Below, in pieces: positions 53,065 through 61,117 of a stretch of 64,000 nt of DNA. The position numbers and the translations under genes were made by a program. Within the stretch, counting starts at the first letter, position 1, and each line of letters starts with the position of its first letter. The notes beneath the pieces are model-generated. The model ran no database searches. It was given only the letters and a program-made list of their open reading frames with translations, and was not told the origin of the DNA. The stretch is from JBBCJR01 sp037190805 (GTDB lineage: Bacteria; Pseudomonadota; Alphaproteobacteria; Sphingomonadales; Sphingomonadaceae): assembly GCA_037190805.1 (NCBI GenBank), contig JBBCJR010000025.1, positions 1 through 64,000 on the forward strand, read 5' to 3'.

Positions 53065-54255
53065 GTGTTCACCGTGCGTCACTCCATTCTCCTCGCCGGG
53101 CTGATGGCCGGCGCATCCGTGACCTTACCCGCCAGCGCCGCCGTCGTCGGTGACCCCGCTGCCGGCCTCAAGGCGATGCGCGAGCTGAATGTCATCAGCC
53201 TCGGCAATCTCCAGGCCGGCTCGGACATCGAGGGCAAGGCGTTCGTGGGCGGCAACGTCACCGGCAACACGCTGACCATCGGCACCGGCACCAATGCCAA
53301 TCCAGGCCAGGGCTTCTCGCCGTCCGATCGGCCGACCTTGTCGGTCGGCGGCAATGTCGGCTCGGTCAATCTGAACAACGGCCGCAACGGGTCGGAGGCC
53401 CAGGGCACGGTGTCGCCTGCGGGCATCCGCGTCGGCGGCAATCTGGGCGGGGCGAATCTCAACACGAGGAATGCGACGGTCTCGGTCGGCGGCAATCTGG
53501 GCGGGATCAACGCCTCCCAGAACAGCACCGTACGCTATGGAGGGACGGCAAGCGGGAACCTCAACGCCAATGGCGGCAGCATCGCCCGCGACGCATCGCT
53601 GGCGTCCGGCGGGTCGAACAGTGTCAGCGCCGCGCTGGCGGCGGAAAAGACACAGCTGGCGTCTGATGTCGCGGCGCTGTCGACGGCTCTGGGCAACCTC
53701 GCCATCGCCAACAATCCCAGCAACATCATCATGTCGGGCAGCCGCGCTACATTCAATGCGGTGGACAATGGATCGGGCTATGCCCTGTTCAACATCACGG
53801 CGGGCCAGGGCTTCTTCGACAGCGTCAACGAAGTGCTGTTCAACATTCCCGCGGCCGCGGGCGGCTTCCTGACGACGATCATCAACGTCACCGGATCGAG
53901 CGCGTACACGCTCAACGAGAACCCGCTGGGCAGCAACTGGCAGAAGAGCCCTTATATCATCTGGAACTTCGGCGATGCCACCAGCATCAAAGTCCAGAGC
54001 GCCTTCTACGGTTCTCTGCTCGCGCCCAACGCATTTCTGACCAACAGCTCGCAGATGGCCGGCAGCATCGTCGCCGCAGAAATCAAGCAGGGCGCGGCCT
54101 TCCGCCTCGGCACCTATGCCGGAGGCAACCCGATTCCCGTCCAGGGGCAAACCCCGGTACCCGAACCGGCGACCTGGCTGATGATGATCTTCGGTTTCGG
54201 CATGGTCGGCGCGCTGCTGCGCCGCCGTCGACAGGCGTCCGCAGTACTGGCCTAA
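53065..54255 (+). CDS. choice-of-anchor A family protein with PEPxxWA-type C-terminal sorting signal
   Basis: A 396-residue secreted protein. A signal peptide (about 1-26, ending ASA) is followed by the choice-of-anchor A fold (about 30-355) with repeated Gly/Asn-rich turns (VGGNLGGANLNT, VGGNLGGINAS). The tail has VPEPATWLMMIFGFGM, a hydrophobic helix and RRRR, the PEPxxWA-CTERM layout recognised by an exosortase-type system. The GTG at 53065 is chosen because AGGAGG lies six bases upstream. It is probably an extracellular matrix or surface adhesin-like protein; the binding partner is unknown. Confidence 0.88.
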   Translation: MFTVRHSILLAGLMAGASVTLPASAAVVGDPAAGLKAMRELNVISLGNLQAGSDIEGKAFVGGNVTGNTLTIGTGTNANPGQGFSPSDRPTLSVGGNVGSVNLNNGRNGSEAQGTVSPAGIRVGGNLGGANLNTRNATVSVGGNLGGINASQNSTVRYGGTASGNLNANGGSIARDASLASGGSNSVSAALAAEKTQLASDVAALSTALGNLAIANNPSNIIMSGSRATFNAVDNGSGYALFNITAGQGFFDSVNEVLFNIPAAAGGFLTTIINVTGSSAYTLNENPLGSNWQKSPYIIWNFGDATSIKVQSAFYGSLLAPNAFLTNSSQMAGSIVAAEIKQGAAFRLGTYAGGNPIPVQGQTPVPEPATWLMMIFGFGMVGALLRRRRQASAVLA

Positions 54256-54281
54256 ATCGTCCTCCACAGTCTCCCCGTTGG

Positions 54282-54298
54282 GCAGGCGACTCGCCTGC
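54282..54298. repeat. 7-bp inverted repeat downstream of the PEPxxWA gene
   Basis: GCAGGCG (54282-54288) and CGCCTGC (54292-54298) flank ACT. It sits 26 bases after the stop codon, just before the main terminator, and may support it. Confidence 0.4.
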
Positions 54299-54303
54299 TC
54301 ATG

Positions 54304-54336
54304 ACGCCGCCCCCACCCCCGGGGCGGCGTTTTCTT
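54304..54336 (+). terminator. intrinsic terminator after the choice-of-anchor A gene
   Basis: ACGCCGCCCC (54304-54313) pairs with GGGGCGGCGT (54321-54330) over a seven-base loop, followed by TTTTCTT. A good stem with a T tract in the plus direction. Confidence 0.88.
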
Positions 54337-54360
54337 GTGCAGCGCGGCACGAAATGACAG

Positions 54361-54439
54361 TATAATTACCCATATTAGTGAATATGAGTAATATTATTAC
54401 TCTATAGAGGTTGACTTGCTAATATTGTGCAGATAGGGG
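54361..54439 (+). promoter_or_regulatory. AT-rich palindromic regulatory leader of ilvB
   Basis: This stretch is far richer in A+T than anything else in the window. It contains CATATT/AATATG (54371-54386), the perfect odd palindrome GAGTAATATTATTACTC (54386-54402) and CTCTATAGAG (54400-54409), immediately followed by a -35-like TTGACT (54411-54416) with a weak -10 (TAGGGG, 54434-54439) 17 bases on. A second -10 candidate TATAAT lies at 54361-54366. This looks like overlapping operators controlling the branched-chain pathway. Confidence 0.55.
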
Positions 54440-54470
54440 TCGCCGCCTCATATCCTAGCGGTGAGTTCCG

Positions 54471-56222
54471 ATGACCCAAGAGCTGAGTGGCGCCGAAATC
54501 CTAGTCCGTACGCTGACCGATCTTGGGGTCGAGGTGGTATTCGGTTATCCGGGCGGCGCGGTGCTGCCGATCTATGACGCCATCTTCAAGCAGAGCCGCA
54601 TCCGCCACATCCTCGTCCGGCACGAGCAGGGCGCGGCCCATGCCGCCGAGGGCTATGCCCGCTCCACCGGCAAGCCCGGCGTCGTTCTGGTCACCTCCGG
54701 TCCGGGGGCGACCAATGCCGTCACCGGCATCACCGACGCGCTGATGGATTCGATTCCGATGGTGGTCCTGACGGGCCAGGTCCCGACCCAGCTGATCGGC
54801 AGCGACGCCTTTCAGGAAGCGGACACGGTCGGCATTACCCGCCACTGCTCGAAGCACAACTATCTGGTCAAGGATCCGGCGCGGATCCAGTCGACGGTGC
54901 GCGAGGCGTTTCATATCGCCACCTCTGGCCGTCCCGGTCCGGTCGTCGTCGACCTGCCAAAGGATATCCAGGTCGCGACCGCGCCCTACCGGCCCAGCAA
55001 CGCCCCGGTCGAGCACAAGACCTATCGGCCGCAGATCAAGGGCGACGCCGCCCTGATCGAACAGGCGATCGAGCTGATCGCCAAAGCCAAGCGCCCGGTG
55101 CTTTATACCGGCGGCGGCATCATCAATTCCGGCCCCGGCGCCAGCCAGCTGCTGCGCGATTTCGCCCGCGTCACCGGCGCGCCCGTCACCTCGACGCTGA
55201 TGGGCCTCGGCGCCTTTCCCGCCTCCAGCCCGCAATGGCTGGGGATGCTGGGCATGCATGGCACCTATGAAGCGAATTGGGCGATGAACCAGGCCGATGT
55301 CATCGTCGCGCTGGGCGCGCGCTTCGACGATCGCATCACCGGCCGGCTGGATGCGTTTGCGCCCCATGCCGTCAAGATCCACGTCGACATCGACCGCTCG
55401 TCGATCAGCAAGACGGTGCGCGCCGACCTCGGCATCGTCGGCGATGTCGGCCGGGTGCTGGAGGACATGCTGAAGCTCTGGCGCGCCCGCGGCGAAAAGC
55501 CGCGTGACCTGAAGGACTGGTATGTCCGCATCGACGAGTGGCGCGCCAGGCAGTGCCTGGCCTTCCAGCAGAAGGGCCCGGAAATCCTGCCTCAGCATGC
55601 GATCGTCCAGCTCGCGAAGGCGACCGCCAACCGCGACACCATCATCACCACCGAGGTCGGGCAGCACCAGATGTGGGCGGCCCAGCATTTTCCGTTCGAG
55701 CAGCCGAACAAGTGGCTGACGTCGGGCGGGCTCGGCACCATGGGCTACGGCCTGCCGGCGGCAATTGGCGCGCAGATCGGCAACCCCAAGGCGCTGGTGA
55801 TCGACATCGCCGGTGAAGCGTCGATCCTGATGAACATTCAGGAGATGTCGACCGCCGTGCAGTACCGCCTGCCGGTCAAGGTCTTCATCCTCAACAACGA
55901 ATATATGGGCATGGTCCGCCAATGGCAGGACCTGACCTACGAAGGGCGCTATTCCTCCAGCTATTCGGAGGCGCTGCCCGATTTCGTCAAGCTGGCCGAA
56001 GCCTATGGCTGGACCGGAATCCGTATCGAGGATCCGGCCGATCTCGATGCCGGCATCAAGGCGATGATTGACGCCGACGGGCCGGTCATGGTGGATTGCC
56101 GCGTGGCGAAGCTGGAAAACTGCTTCCCGATGATCCCGTCGGGCGCGGCCCATACCGAGATGATCCTGCAGGCGAACGAGGTGTCGGGCGAGATGGACGA
56201 CGAGGCCAAGGCGCTGGTCTGA
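54471..56222 (+). CDS. ilvB: acetolactate synthase large subunit
   Basis: A 583-residue ThDP enzyme, first common step of valine, leucine and isoleucine synthesis. Visible are GYPGGAVLPIYDAIF, the catalytic glutamate in RHEQGAAHAAEGYAR, and the C-terminal ThDP region ending LNNEYMGMVRQWQ. The usual GDG/GDA start of the ThDP motif is GEA (448-450). Length is normal. GGTGAG precedes the ATG. It is first of ilvB-ilvH-ilvC, with ilvH 32 bases on. Confidence 0.95.
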   Translation: MTQELSGAEILVRTLTDLGVEVVFGYPGGAVLPIYDAIFKQSRIRHILVRHEQGAAHAAEGYARSTGKPGVVLVTSGPGATNAVTGITDALMDSIPMVVLTGQVPTQLIGSDAFQEADTVGITRHCSKHNYLVKDPARIQSTVREAFHIATSGRPGPVVVDLPKDIQVATAPYRPSNAPVEHKTYRPQIKGDAALIEQAIELIAKAKRPVLYTGGGIINSGPGASQLLRDFARVTGAPVTSTLMGLGAFPASSPQWLGMLGMHGTYEANWAMNQADVIVALGARFDDRITGRLDAFAPHAVKIHVDIDRSSISKTVRADLGIVGDVGRVLEDMLKLWRARGEKPRDLKDWYVRIDEWRARQCLAFQQKGPEILPQHAIVQLAKATANRDTIITTEVGQHQMWAAQHFPFEQPNKWLTSGGLGTMGYGLPAAIGAQIGNPKALVIDIAGEASILMNIQEMSTAVQYRLPVKVFILNNEYMGMVRQWQDLTYEGRYSSSYSEALPDFVKLAEAYGWTGIRIEDPADLDAGIKAMIDADGPVMVDCRVAKLENCFPMIPSGAAHTEMILQANEVSGEMDDEAKALV

Positions 56223-56254
56223 TCCCTTCCGCCCTTCTGACGAAAGAGCATCCA

Positions 56255-56770
56255 ATGCATATCCGATCCGAAGCCGCCGTGCGGCATACGCTGGCCATCA
56301 CCGTCGACAACGAGGCGGGCATCCTCGCCCGCATCGCCGGCCTGTTCACCGCGCGCGGCTATAATATCGAAAGCCTGACGGTCGCCGACATCACGGAGGA
56401 CCACGCGGTCAGCCGCATCACCATCGTCACCAAGGGCACACCCGCGGTGATCGACCAGATCATCGCCCAGCTGGAACGACAGGTGCCGGTGCACCGGGTC
56501 GTCGACCTGACCGAACTGGGGCCGCATGTCGAACGCGAGCTGGCGCTGGTCAAGGTCGCCGGCACCGGCGAGCATCGGATCGAAGCGCTCCGCTTGGCCG
56601 AGGTTTACCGCGCCCGGGTCGTCGATGCGACAACCTCCAGCTTCGTGTTCGAAGTGACGGGTGGGTCGGAAAAGATCGACAAGTTCACCGAGCTGATGCG
56701 CGAGCTGGGGCTGATCGAGGTCGCCCGCACGGGCGTTGTCGCCATCGCCCGCGGCCGCGAGGCATTCTGA
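56255..56770 (+). CDS. ilvH: acetolactate synthase small (regulatory) subunit
   Basis: A 171-residue regulatory subunit. The N-terminal ACT domain (RHTLAITVDNEAGILARIAGLF, GYNIESLTVADI) binds valine for feedback control; the C-terminal domain (about 95-165) carries KIDKFTELMRELG. The ATG at 56255 gives the usual length; an upstream in-frame extension lies inside ilvB. It activates the large subunit and confers feedback inhibition. Confidence 0.95.
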   Translation: MHIRSEAAVRHTLAITVDNEAGILARIAGLFTARGYNIESLTVADITEDHAVSRITIVTKGTPAVIDQIIAQLERQVPVHRVVDLTELGPHVERELALVKVAGTGEHRIEALRLAEVYRARVVDATTSSFVFEVTGGSEKIDKFTELMRELGLIEVARTGVVAIARGREAF

Positions 56771-56856
56771 CTTTCGACAATCGGCCATCAAGCCGCTAGT
56801 GGCGGCGGTCGACTCCGATTTTTGCGGACATATTTCCGAAGACATGGGGAATGAAG

Positions 56857-57876
56857 ATGCGGGTTTATTATGATCGTGACGCCGATGTCGGCCTCATCAA
56901 GACCAAGAAGGTCGCCATCCTTGGCTATGGCAGCCAGGGCCACGCCCACGCCCAGAACCTGAAGGATTCTGGCGTCAAGGACGTCGCCATCGCGCTCCGC
57001 TCCGGTTCGCCCAGCGCCAAGAAGGCCCAGGACGCCGGCTTCCAGGTGATGACCAACGCCGAGGCCGCGAAGTGGGCCGACGTGCTGATGGTCCTCGCCC
57101 CCGACGAGCATCAGGCGGCCATCTGGGAGCAGGACCTGAAGCCGAACATGAAGCCGGGCGCCGCGCTCGCCTTCGCGCACGGTCTCAACATCCATTTCGG
57201 CCTGATCGAGCCGCGCGCCGACATCGACGTGTTCATGATCGCGCCCAAGGGCCCCGGCCACACCGTCCGTTCGGAATATCTGAAGGGCGGCGGCGTGCCG
57301 TCGCTGATCGCCATCGCCCAGGACGCGTCGGGCAACGCCCATGACATCGCCTTGAGCTATGCCAGCGCCAATGGCGGCGGCCGCGCCGGCGTCATCGAGA
57401 CGACGTTCAAGGAAGAGTGCGAAACCGACCTGTTCGGTGAGCAGGCGGTGCTGTGCGGCGGCCTGTCGCACCTCATCACAGCCGGCTTCGAGACGCTGGT
57501 CGAAGCGGGTTACGCCCCGGAAATGGCCTATTTCGAGTGCCTGCACGAGGTGAAGCTGATCGTCGACCTGATGTATGAGGGCGGCATCGCCAACATGCGC
57601 TATTCGATCTCGAACACCGCCGAATATGGCGACATCCACACCGGCCCGCGGATCATCACCGACGAGACCAAGGCGGAGATGAAGCGTGTCCTCGCCGACA
57701 TCCAGCAGGGCCGTTTCGTCAGCCGCTTCGTGCTCGACAATCGCGCCGGCCAGCCGGAGCTGAAGGCGTCGCGCAAGCTGGCCGCCGAGCATCCGATCGA
57801 GAAGGTCGGCGCCGAGTTGCGCGCCATGATGCCGTGGATCGCCAAGAACAAGCTGGTCGACAAATCCAAGAACTGA
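56857..57876 (+). CDS. ilvC: ketol-acid reductoisomerase
   Basis: A 339-residue class I enzyme doing the second step of branched-chain synthesis, with NADPH and magnesium. The Rossmann GYGSQGHAHAQNLKDSG, the catalytic segments KGPGHTVRSEYLKGGGVP, and TFKEECETDLFGEQAVLCGG with its metal-binding acidic residues are intact. The ATG at 56857 lies seven bases after GGGGA and gives the classic MRVYYDRDAD start; an ATG at 56851 adds two residues. A stem-loop follows the stop. Confidence 0.95.
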   Translation: MRVYYDRDADVGLIKTKKVAILGYGSQGHAHAQNLKDSGVKDVAIALRSGSPSAKKAQDAGFQVMTNAEAAKWADVLMVLAPDEHQAAIWEQDLKPNMKPGAALAFAHGLNIHFGLIEPRADIDVFMIAPKGPGHTVRSEYLKGGGVPSLIAIAQDASGNAHDIALSYASANGGGRAGVIETTFKEECETDLFGEQAVLCGGLSHLITAGFETLVEAGYAPEMAYFECLHEVKLIVDLMYEGGIANMRYSISNTAEYGDIHTGPRIITDETKAEMKRVLADIQQGRFVSRFVLDNRAGQPELKASRKLAAEHPIEKVGAELRAMMPWIAKNKLVDKSKN

Positions 57877-57889
57877 CCTGGCCGCTACC

Positions 57890-57918
57890 GCCCGCGCCAC
57901 TTGCGATGTGGCGCGGGC
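57890..57918 (+). terminator. stem-loop after ilvC
   Basis: GCCCGCGCCAC (57890-57900) pairs perfectly with GTGGCGCGGGC (57908-57918) around TTGCGAT. It is 13 bases after the ilvC stop and between convergent genes. There is no real T tract, so termination may be partial or Rho-assisted. Confidence 0.55.
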
Positions 57919-57941
57919 TGGTTCGTCCGATCCGGGCGGCC

Positions 57942-59258
57942 CTATTTCCCTCCGAACAACGCGCGCGCGCTGAGCCCACCCTCAGGGGCCACCCCAAGCT
58001 CCAGCCGCGCATCGTAGAAGCGCAGCAGATCGGCGGTCGCCGCCAGACCGAGGCCCGAACCCGGCTTGGACACATCGAGCCGCGTACCGATGGTGGCGAC
58101 GTTCGGGCGCTGCGCCTCAGGAATGCCGGGGCCATCGTCCCGCACCTCGACATGATCCGGCCCCGCGGACACCACGACCCGGCTCCGCGCCCATTTGCAG
58201 GCATTGTCGATCAGGTTCGACAGGATTTCAGCCAAATCGCCCCTGTCGCAGGGGAGCCGTAATCCACGCGGCACCATGCAGATGATGTCCAGACCGCGAT
58301 CCATGTGCAGCCGCCGCATCGCCTCGACGATCTGATCGACCAAGGGCGCCACTTCGGTCAACGTCCCGGCACCGCGCGTGCCGGCGGCGGCGGCGCGGGC
58401 CAGATGGTGGTCGATCTGGCGCTGCATCGCCTCGCATCGCGCCAGCAGGAAATCGGCGCTCGCCCCCTGTCCGGCAAAGCGCAGCTGCTCCGCCTCGTCC
58501 GTGATCAGCGCCAATGGCGTCCTGAGATTATGGGCGAGGTTTCCCGACTCCGCCCGTGCTCGAGCGATCAGCTGCGCCTGTCCCTCCAGCAGGGCGTTGA
58601 ACCGCTCAACGGCCGGCGCGAACTCGGTCGGTACATCGGGGTCGAGCCTGTCGACCTCGCCATGGCGCAATCGCTCGATATCCTCCCCAAGCCGTCGGAC
58701 CGGGGCCAGCCCCAGCCAGACCAGCGCCAGCGCGCCGCCCAGCAGGAGCAGCCCCATAACCACCATCGAGCGCTTCAGATCATCCCGGAAGCTGACGACC
58801 TGGGCGTCGATGAGCGACTGCGCCGTCGCGATCGTCACCAGAATCTGTCGTCCGCCGCCGACCATCCGATGCGCGCTGCGCTGCTGCACGGGTTCACCAT
58901 CCACCACGCTGGATTGCCATGCGTCGCTGGCGGAATCGGGAACAAGGCGGTTCCGACCCAGCGATACCGACCTCAGCTCCCGCCCCTGAGCACCGTTGAT
59001 CTGCCAATAAAATCCCGACCGCGGCACGGCGAACAGGGGATCTGACAGCGCTTGCGTCACATGCGGCATGCCACCGTCGTCGACAGAGGTCATCCCGACC
59101 AGTTCGTCGAGATGGTGGTTCAACTCCTGCTGGAAGCTCTCGGTGCTATGGACACGATAGAGATTGCCGATGAACAGGCCGGCGAGCAGGATCGCCACGA
59201 CCACCGCCAGCGCCGCGCCGAGCACCAGCCGCAGCTTCAGGCTACGACGCGCAATCAT
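57942..59258 (-). CDS. sensor histidine kinase (PhoQ-like)
   Basis: A 438-residue membrane kinase. Helix one is at about 9-31, a periplasmic sensor region at about 32-164, helix two at about 165-183, then HAMP, the phospho-acceptor His243 in GNLAHNLRTPLAL, and a HATPase domain with NLIDNACKWA and DDGPGIP. The LAHNLRTPL H-box is the PhoQ-type variant. The ATG overlaps the response-regulator stop (ATGA). Given the divergent metal-type RND genes, it may sense metal ions or envelope stress. Confidence 0.9.
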   Translation of the reverse strand: MIARRSLKLRLVLGAALAVVVAILLAGLFIGNLYRVHSTESFQQELNHHLDELVGMTSVDDGGMPHVTQALSDPLFAVPRSGFYWQINGAQGRELRSVSLGRNRLVPDSASDAWQSSVVDGEPVQQRSAHRMVGGGRQILVTIATAQSLIDAQVVSFRDDLKRSMVVMGLLLLGGALALVWLGLAPVRRLGEDIERLRHGEVDRLDPDVPTEFAPAVERFNALLEGQAQLIARARAESGNLAHNLRTPLALITDEAEQLRFAGQGASADFLLARCEAMQRQIDHHLARAAAAGTRGAGTLTEVAPLVDQIVEAMRRLHMDRGLDIICMVPRGLRLPCDRGDLAEILSNLIDNACKWARSRVVVSAGPDHVEVRDDGPGIPEAQRPNVATIGTRLDVSKPGSGLGLAATADLLRFYDARLELGVAPEGGLSARALFGGK

Positions 59259-59911
59259 CCGCTCGCCAGCCGATAGCCGATGCCCCGCACGGTCATGATC
59301 CGCTCGCGCCCCACCTTGCGCCGCAACCGACCGACCAGCACCTCGATCGCGTTTTCGTCCCGATCGACGTCGAGCCGATAGAGATTGTCGAGGATCGTCT
59401 GCCGAGGCAGCGTCCGACCGGCGCTGTACAGCAACAGCTGGAGCAGCTTCACCTCGCTGGCGGTCAGCGCGAGCGGCGCGTCGTTCAGCCACGCCTCGCC
59501 GGTCGCGGGATCGAGCGCGAGTGGCCCCGCCGCCAACCGCGTTTCACACGGGCCCGAAGCGCGCCGGGCCAGGGCATGAAGCCGCGCCACCAGTTCCTCC
59601 GTCCGCACCGGCTTGACGATGAAATCGTCGGCGCCGGCGTTCAGGCCCTCGACCTTTTCCTGCCAGCTGCCCCGCGCGGTCAGGATCAGGATCGGCGTTC
59701 GCAATCCCCGCGCCCTCAGCGCACGGACAAGGTCGATGCCCGACATGCCCGGCAGCCCGATATCGACCACCAGCACCGCAAAGCCATCTGGGGCGAAGGC
59801 CAGCGCATCCTCCGCGTCGCCCAGCCATTCGCACGTCATGCCGTGGCGTGACAGGTTCGCGGCCATGCGCTGGCCAAGTTCGGCCTCATCCTCGACCAAT
59901 AGAATCCGCAT
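59255..59911 (-). CDS. OmpR/PhoP-family response regulator
   Basis: A 218-residue two-domain regulator. The receiver has VEDEA (6-10), the phospho-acceptor Asp50 in VVDIGLPGMSG, the switch TARGS and the conserved Lys in VKPVRTEEL. The C-terminal winged helix (about 125-217) contains LTASEVKLLQLLLYSAG and the recognition helix region ENAIEVLVGRLRRK. It is first of the pair with the kinase and is divergent from the RND adaptor, with about 78 bases between starts, so it is a likely local regulator. Confidence 0.92.
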   Translation of the reverse strand: MRILLVEDEAELGQRMAANLSRHGMTCEWLGDAEDALAFAPDGFAVLVVDIGLPGMSGIDLVRALRARGLRTPILILTARGSWQEKVEGLNAGADDFIVKPVRTEELVARLHALARRASGPCETRLAAGPLALDPATGEAWLNDAPLALTASEVKLLQLLLYSAGRTLPRQTILDNLYRLDVDRDENAIEVLVGRLRRKVGRERIMTVRGIGYRLASG

Positions 59912-59989
59912 GACCGCAAACTGACAGCTATTGGTCAGCTTGCGAAGCTAGATCGCACACAGGTGAAGAGTATTTCGGGGGAGAAGAAC

Positions 59990-61117
59990 GTGCGTCGGAC
60001 GGGGATCATGCCCTTGGCTGCGCTGCTTTGTATCGTCAGCGCCTGTTCGGGCGATGCATCCGACGAGGCGGTAGCCCCCAGCCCTGCCGAGACGTCCGCC
60101 AGCCCTGCGCCACCCGCCGGCACCCTCGCGCTGTCTGAGGATCAGATGGCGCGGATCGGCGTCCGCTTCACCACCATCGAGACGGTCACCGACCTGCCGA
60201 TCGCCACCGTCCCCGCGACCGTCGCGCCACCGCCCAACGCCCGCGTCGCCGTGGCTGCGGTCATCCCCGGCGTCGTGACCCGGACGCTGGTCGTCGAAGG
60301 CCAGTCGGTCAGGCGCGGGCAGCCCTTGGCCATCGTCGCAGCGCGGGAGATGTTCACCATCGCCGCTGGCATCGACCAAGCATCGGCGCGCGTCGCCGCC
60401 GCCCGCGCCAGCGACCGTCGCCTGGGCCAGCTGGCCCAGGAAGGAGTCATCGCCGGTGCCCGCGCCGAGGAAGCCCGCGCCGGGCTGCGCGAGGCCGAGG
60501 CCGAGCTGCGCGAGCAGCGGCGGATCGCCCAGTCGGTGAACGGCGTACCGGACCAGGGAACCTATACGCTGACAGCGCCCATCGCCGGCACCATCACCAC
60601 CGCCGCGATCCAGACCGGGAGCCCGGTCGATGGCACCTCCGCCGCCTATGTCATCGACGCGGTCAGTCGCTACGAGTTGACGGCTCAGCTTCCAGAGCGA
60701 CTGATCGGCCAGGTCCGGCCCGGCATGGCGGTGCGCCTGCCCGGCGACATCCGGGGCGAAATCACTAGTGTTGGCGGCGCGATCAATCCGGAAACCCGAT
60801 CGGCAACGCTGAGGGCCCGGCTCCCGGCGGCTCCGGGGATCGTTTCCGGCCGCGCGCTGCCGGCCACGCTGCTCGCGCCGGCGCCCGATGGTGCCATCGC
60901 GGTGCCGTCGAATGCGGTGACCGAGATCGAAGGCCGCACGACCGTTTTCGTCCGCACCGATGGCGGCATTGCCGCTCGCGTGGTCGAGGCGGGAGCCAGC
61001 GCCGACGGACAGATCGCCATCAATTCAGGACTGAAGGCCGGCGATCGGATCGCGGTCGGCGGGCTCAGCGAACTCAAATCATTGATGATGGGGCCCGCCG
61101 AGGGCGGACACCACTGA
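59990..61117 (+). CDS. RND adaptor lipoprotein (CzcB/CusB-like)
   Basis: A 375-residue periplasmic adaptor. The signal peptide has a lipobox ending VSAC (Cys at about residue 19). A lipoyl domain half VAAVIPGVVTRTLVVEGQSV, a coiled region (about 135-180) and the returning TLTAPIAGTITTAAIQTG are seen, then a barrel domain and C-terminal VGGLSELKSLM. The GTG at 59990 is chosen because GGGGAG lies just upstream; an in-frame GTG at 59963 lacks a site. A single His pair ends the protein (GGHH). It overlaps the pump gene by one base (TGATG). Confidence 0.9.
   Translation: MRRTGIMPLAALLCIVSACSGDASDEAVAPSPAETSASPAPPAGTLALSEDQMARIGVRFTTIETVTDLPIATVPATVAPPPNARVAVAAVIPGVVTRTLVVEGQSVRRGQPLAIVAAREMFTIAAGIDQASARVAAARASDRRLGQLAQEGVIAGARAEEARAGLREAEAELREQRRIAQSVNGVPDQGTYTLTAPIAGTITTAAIQTGSPVDGTSAAYVIDAVSRYELTAQLPERLIGQVRPGMAVRLPGDIRGEITSVGGAINPETRSATLRARLPAAPGIVSGRALPATLLAPAPDGAIAVPSNAVTEIEGRTTVFVRTDGGIAARVVEAGASADGQIAINSGLKAGDRIAVGGLSELKSLMMGPAEGGHH

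Noticed and set aside
54501..56255. 584-codon minus-strand frame across ilvB
   Set aside because: Shadow of a well-supported acetolactate synthase; no ribosome site or motif.
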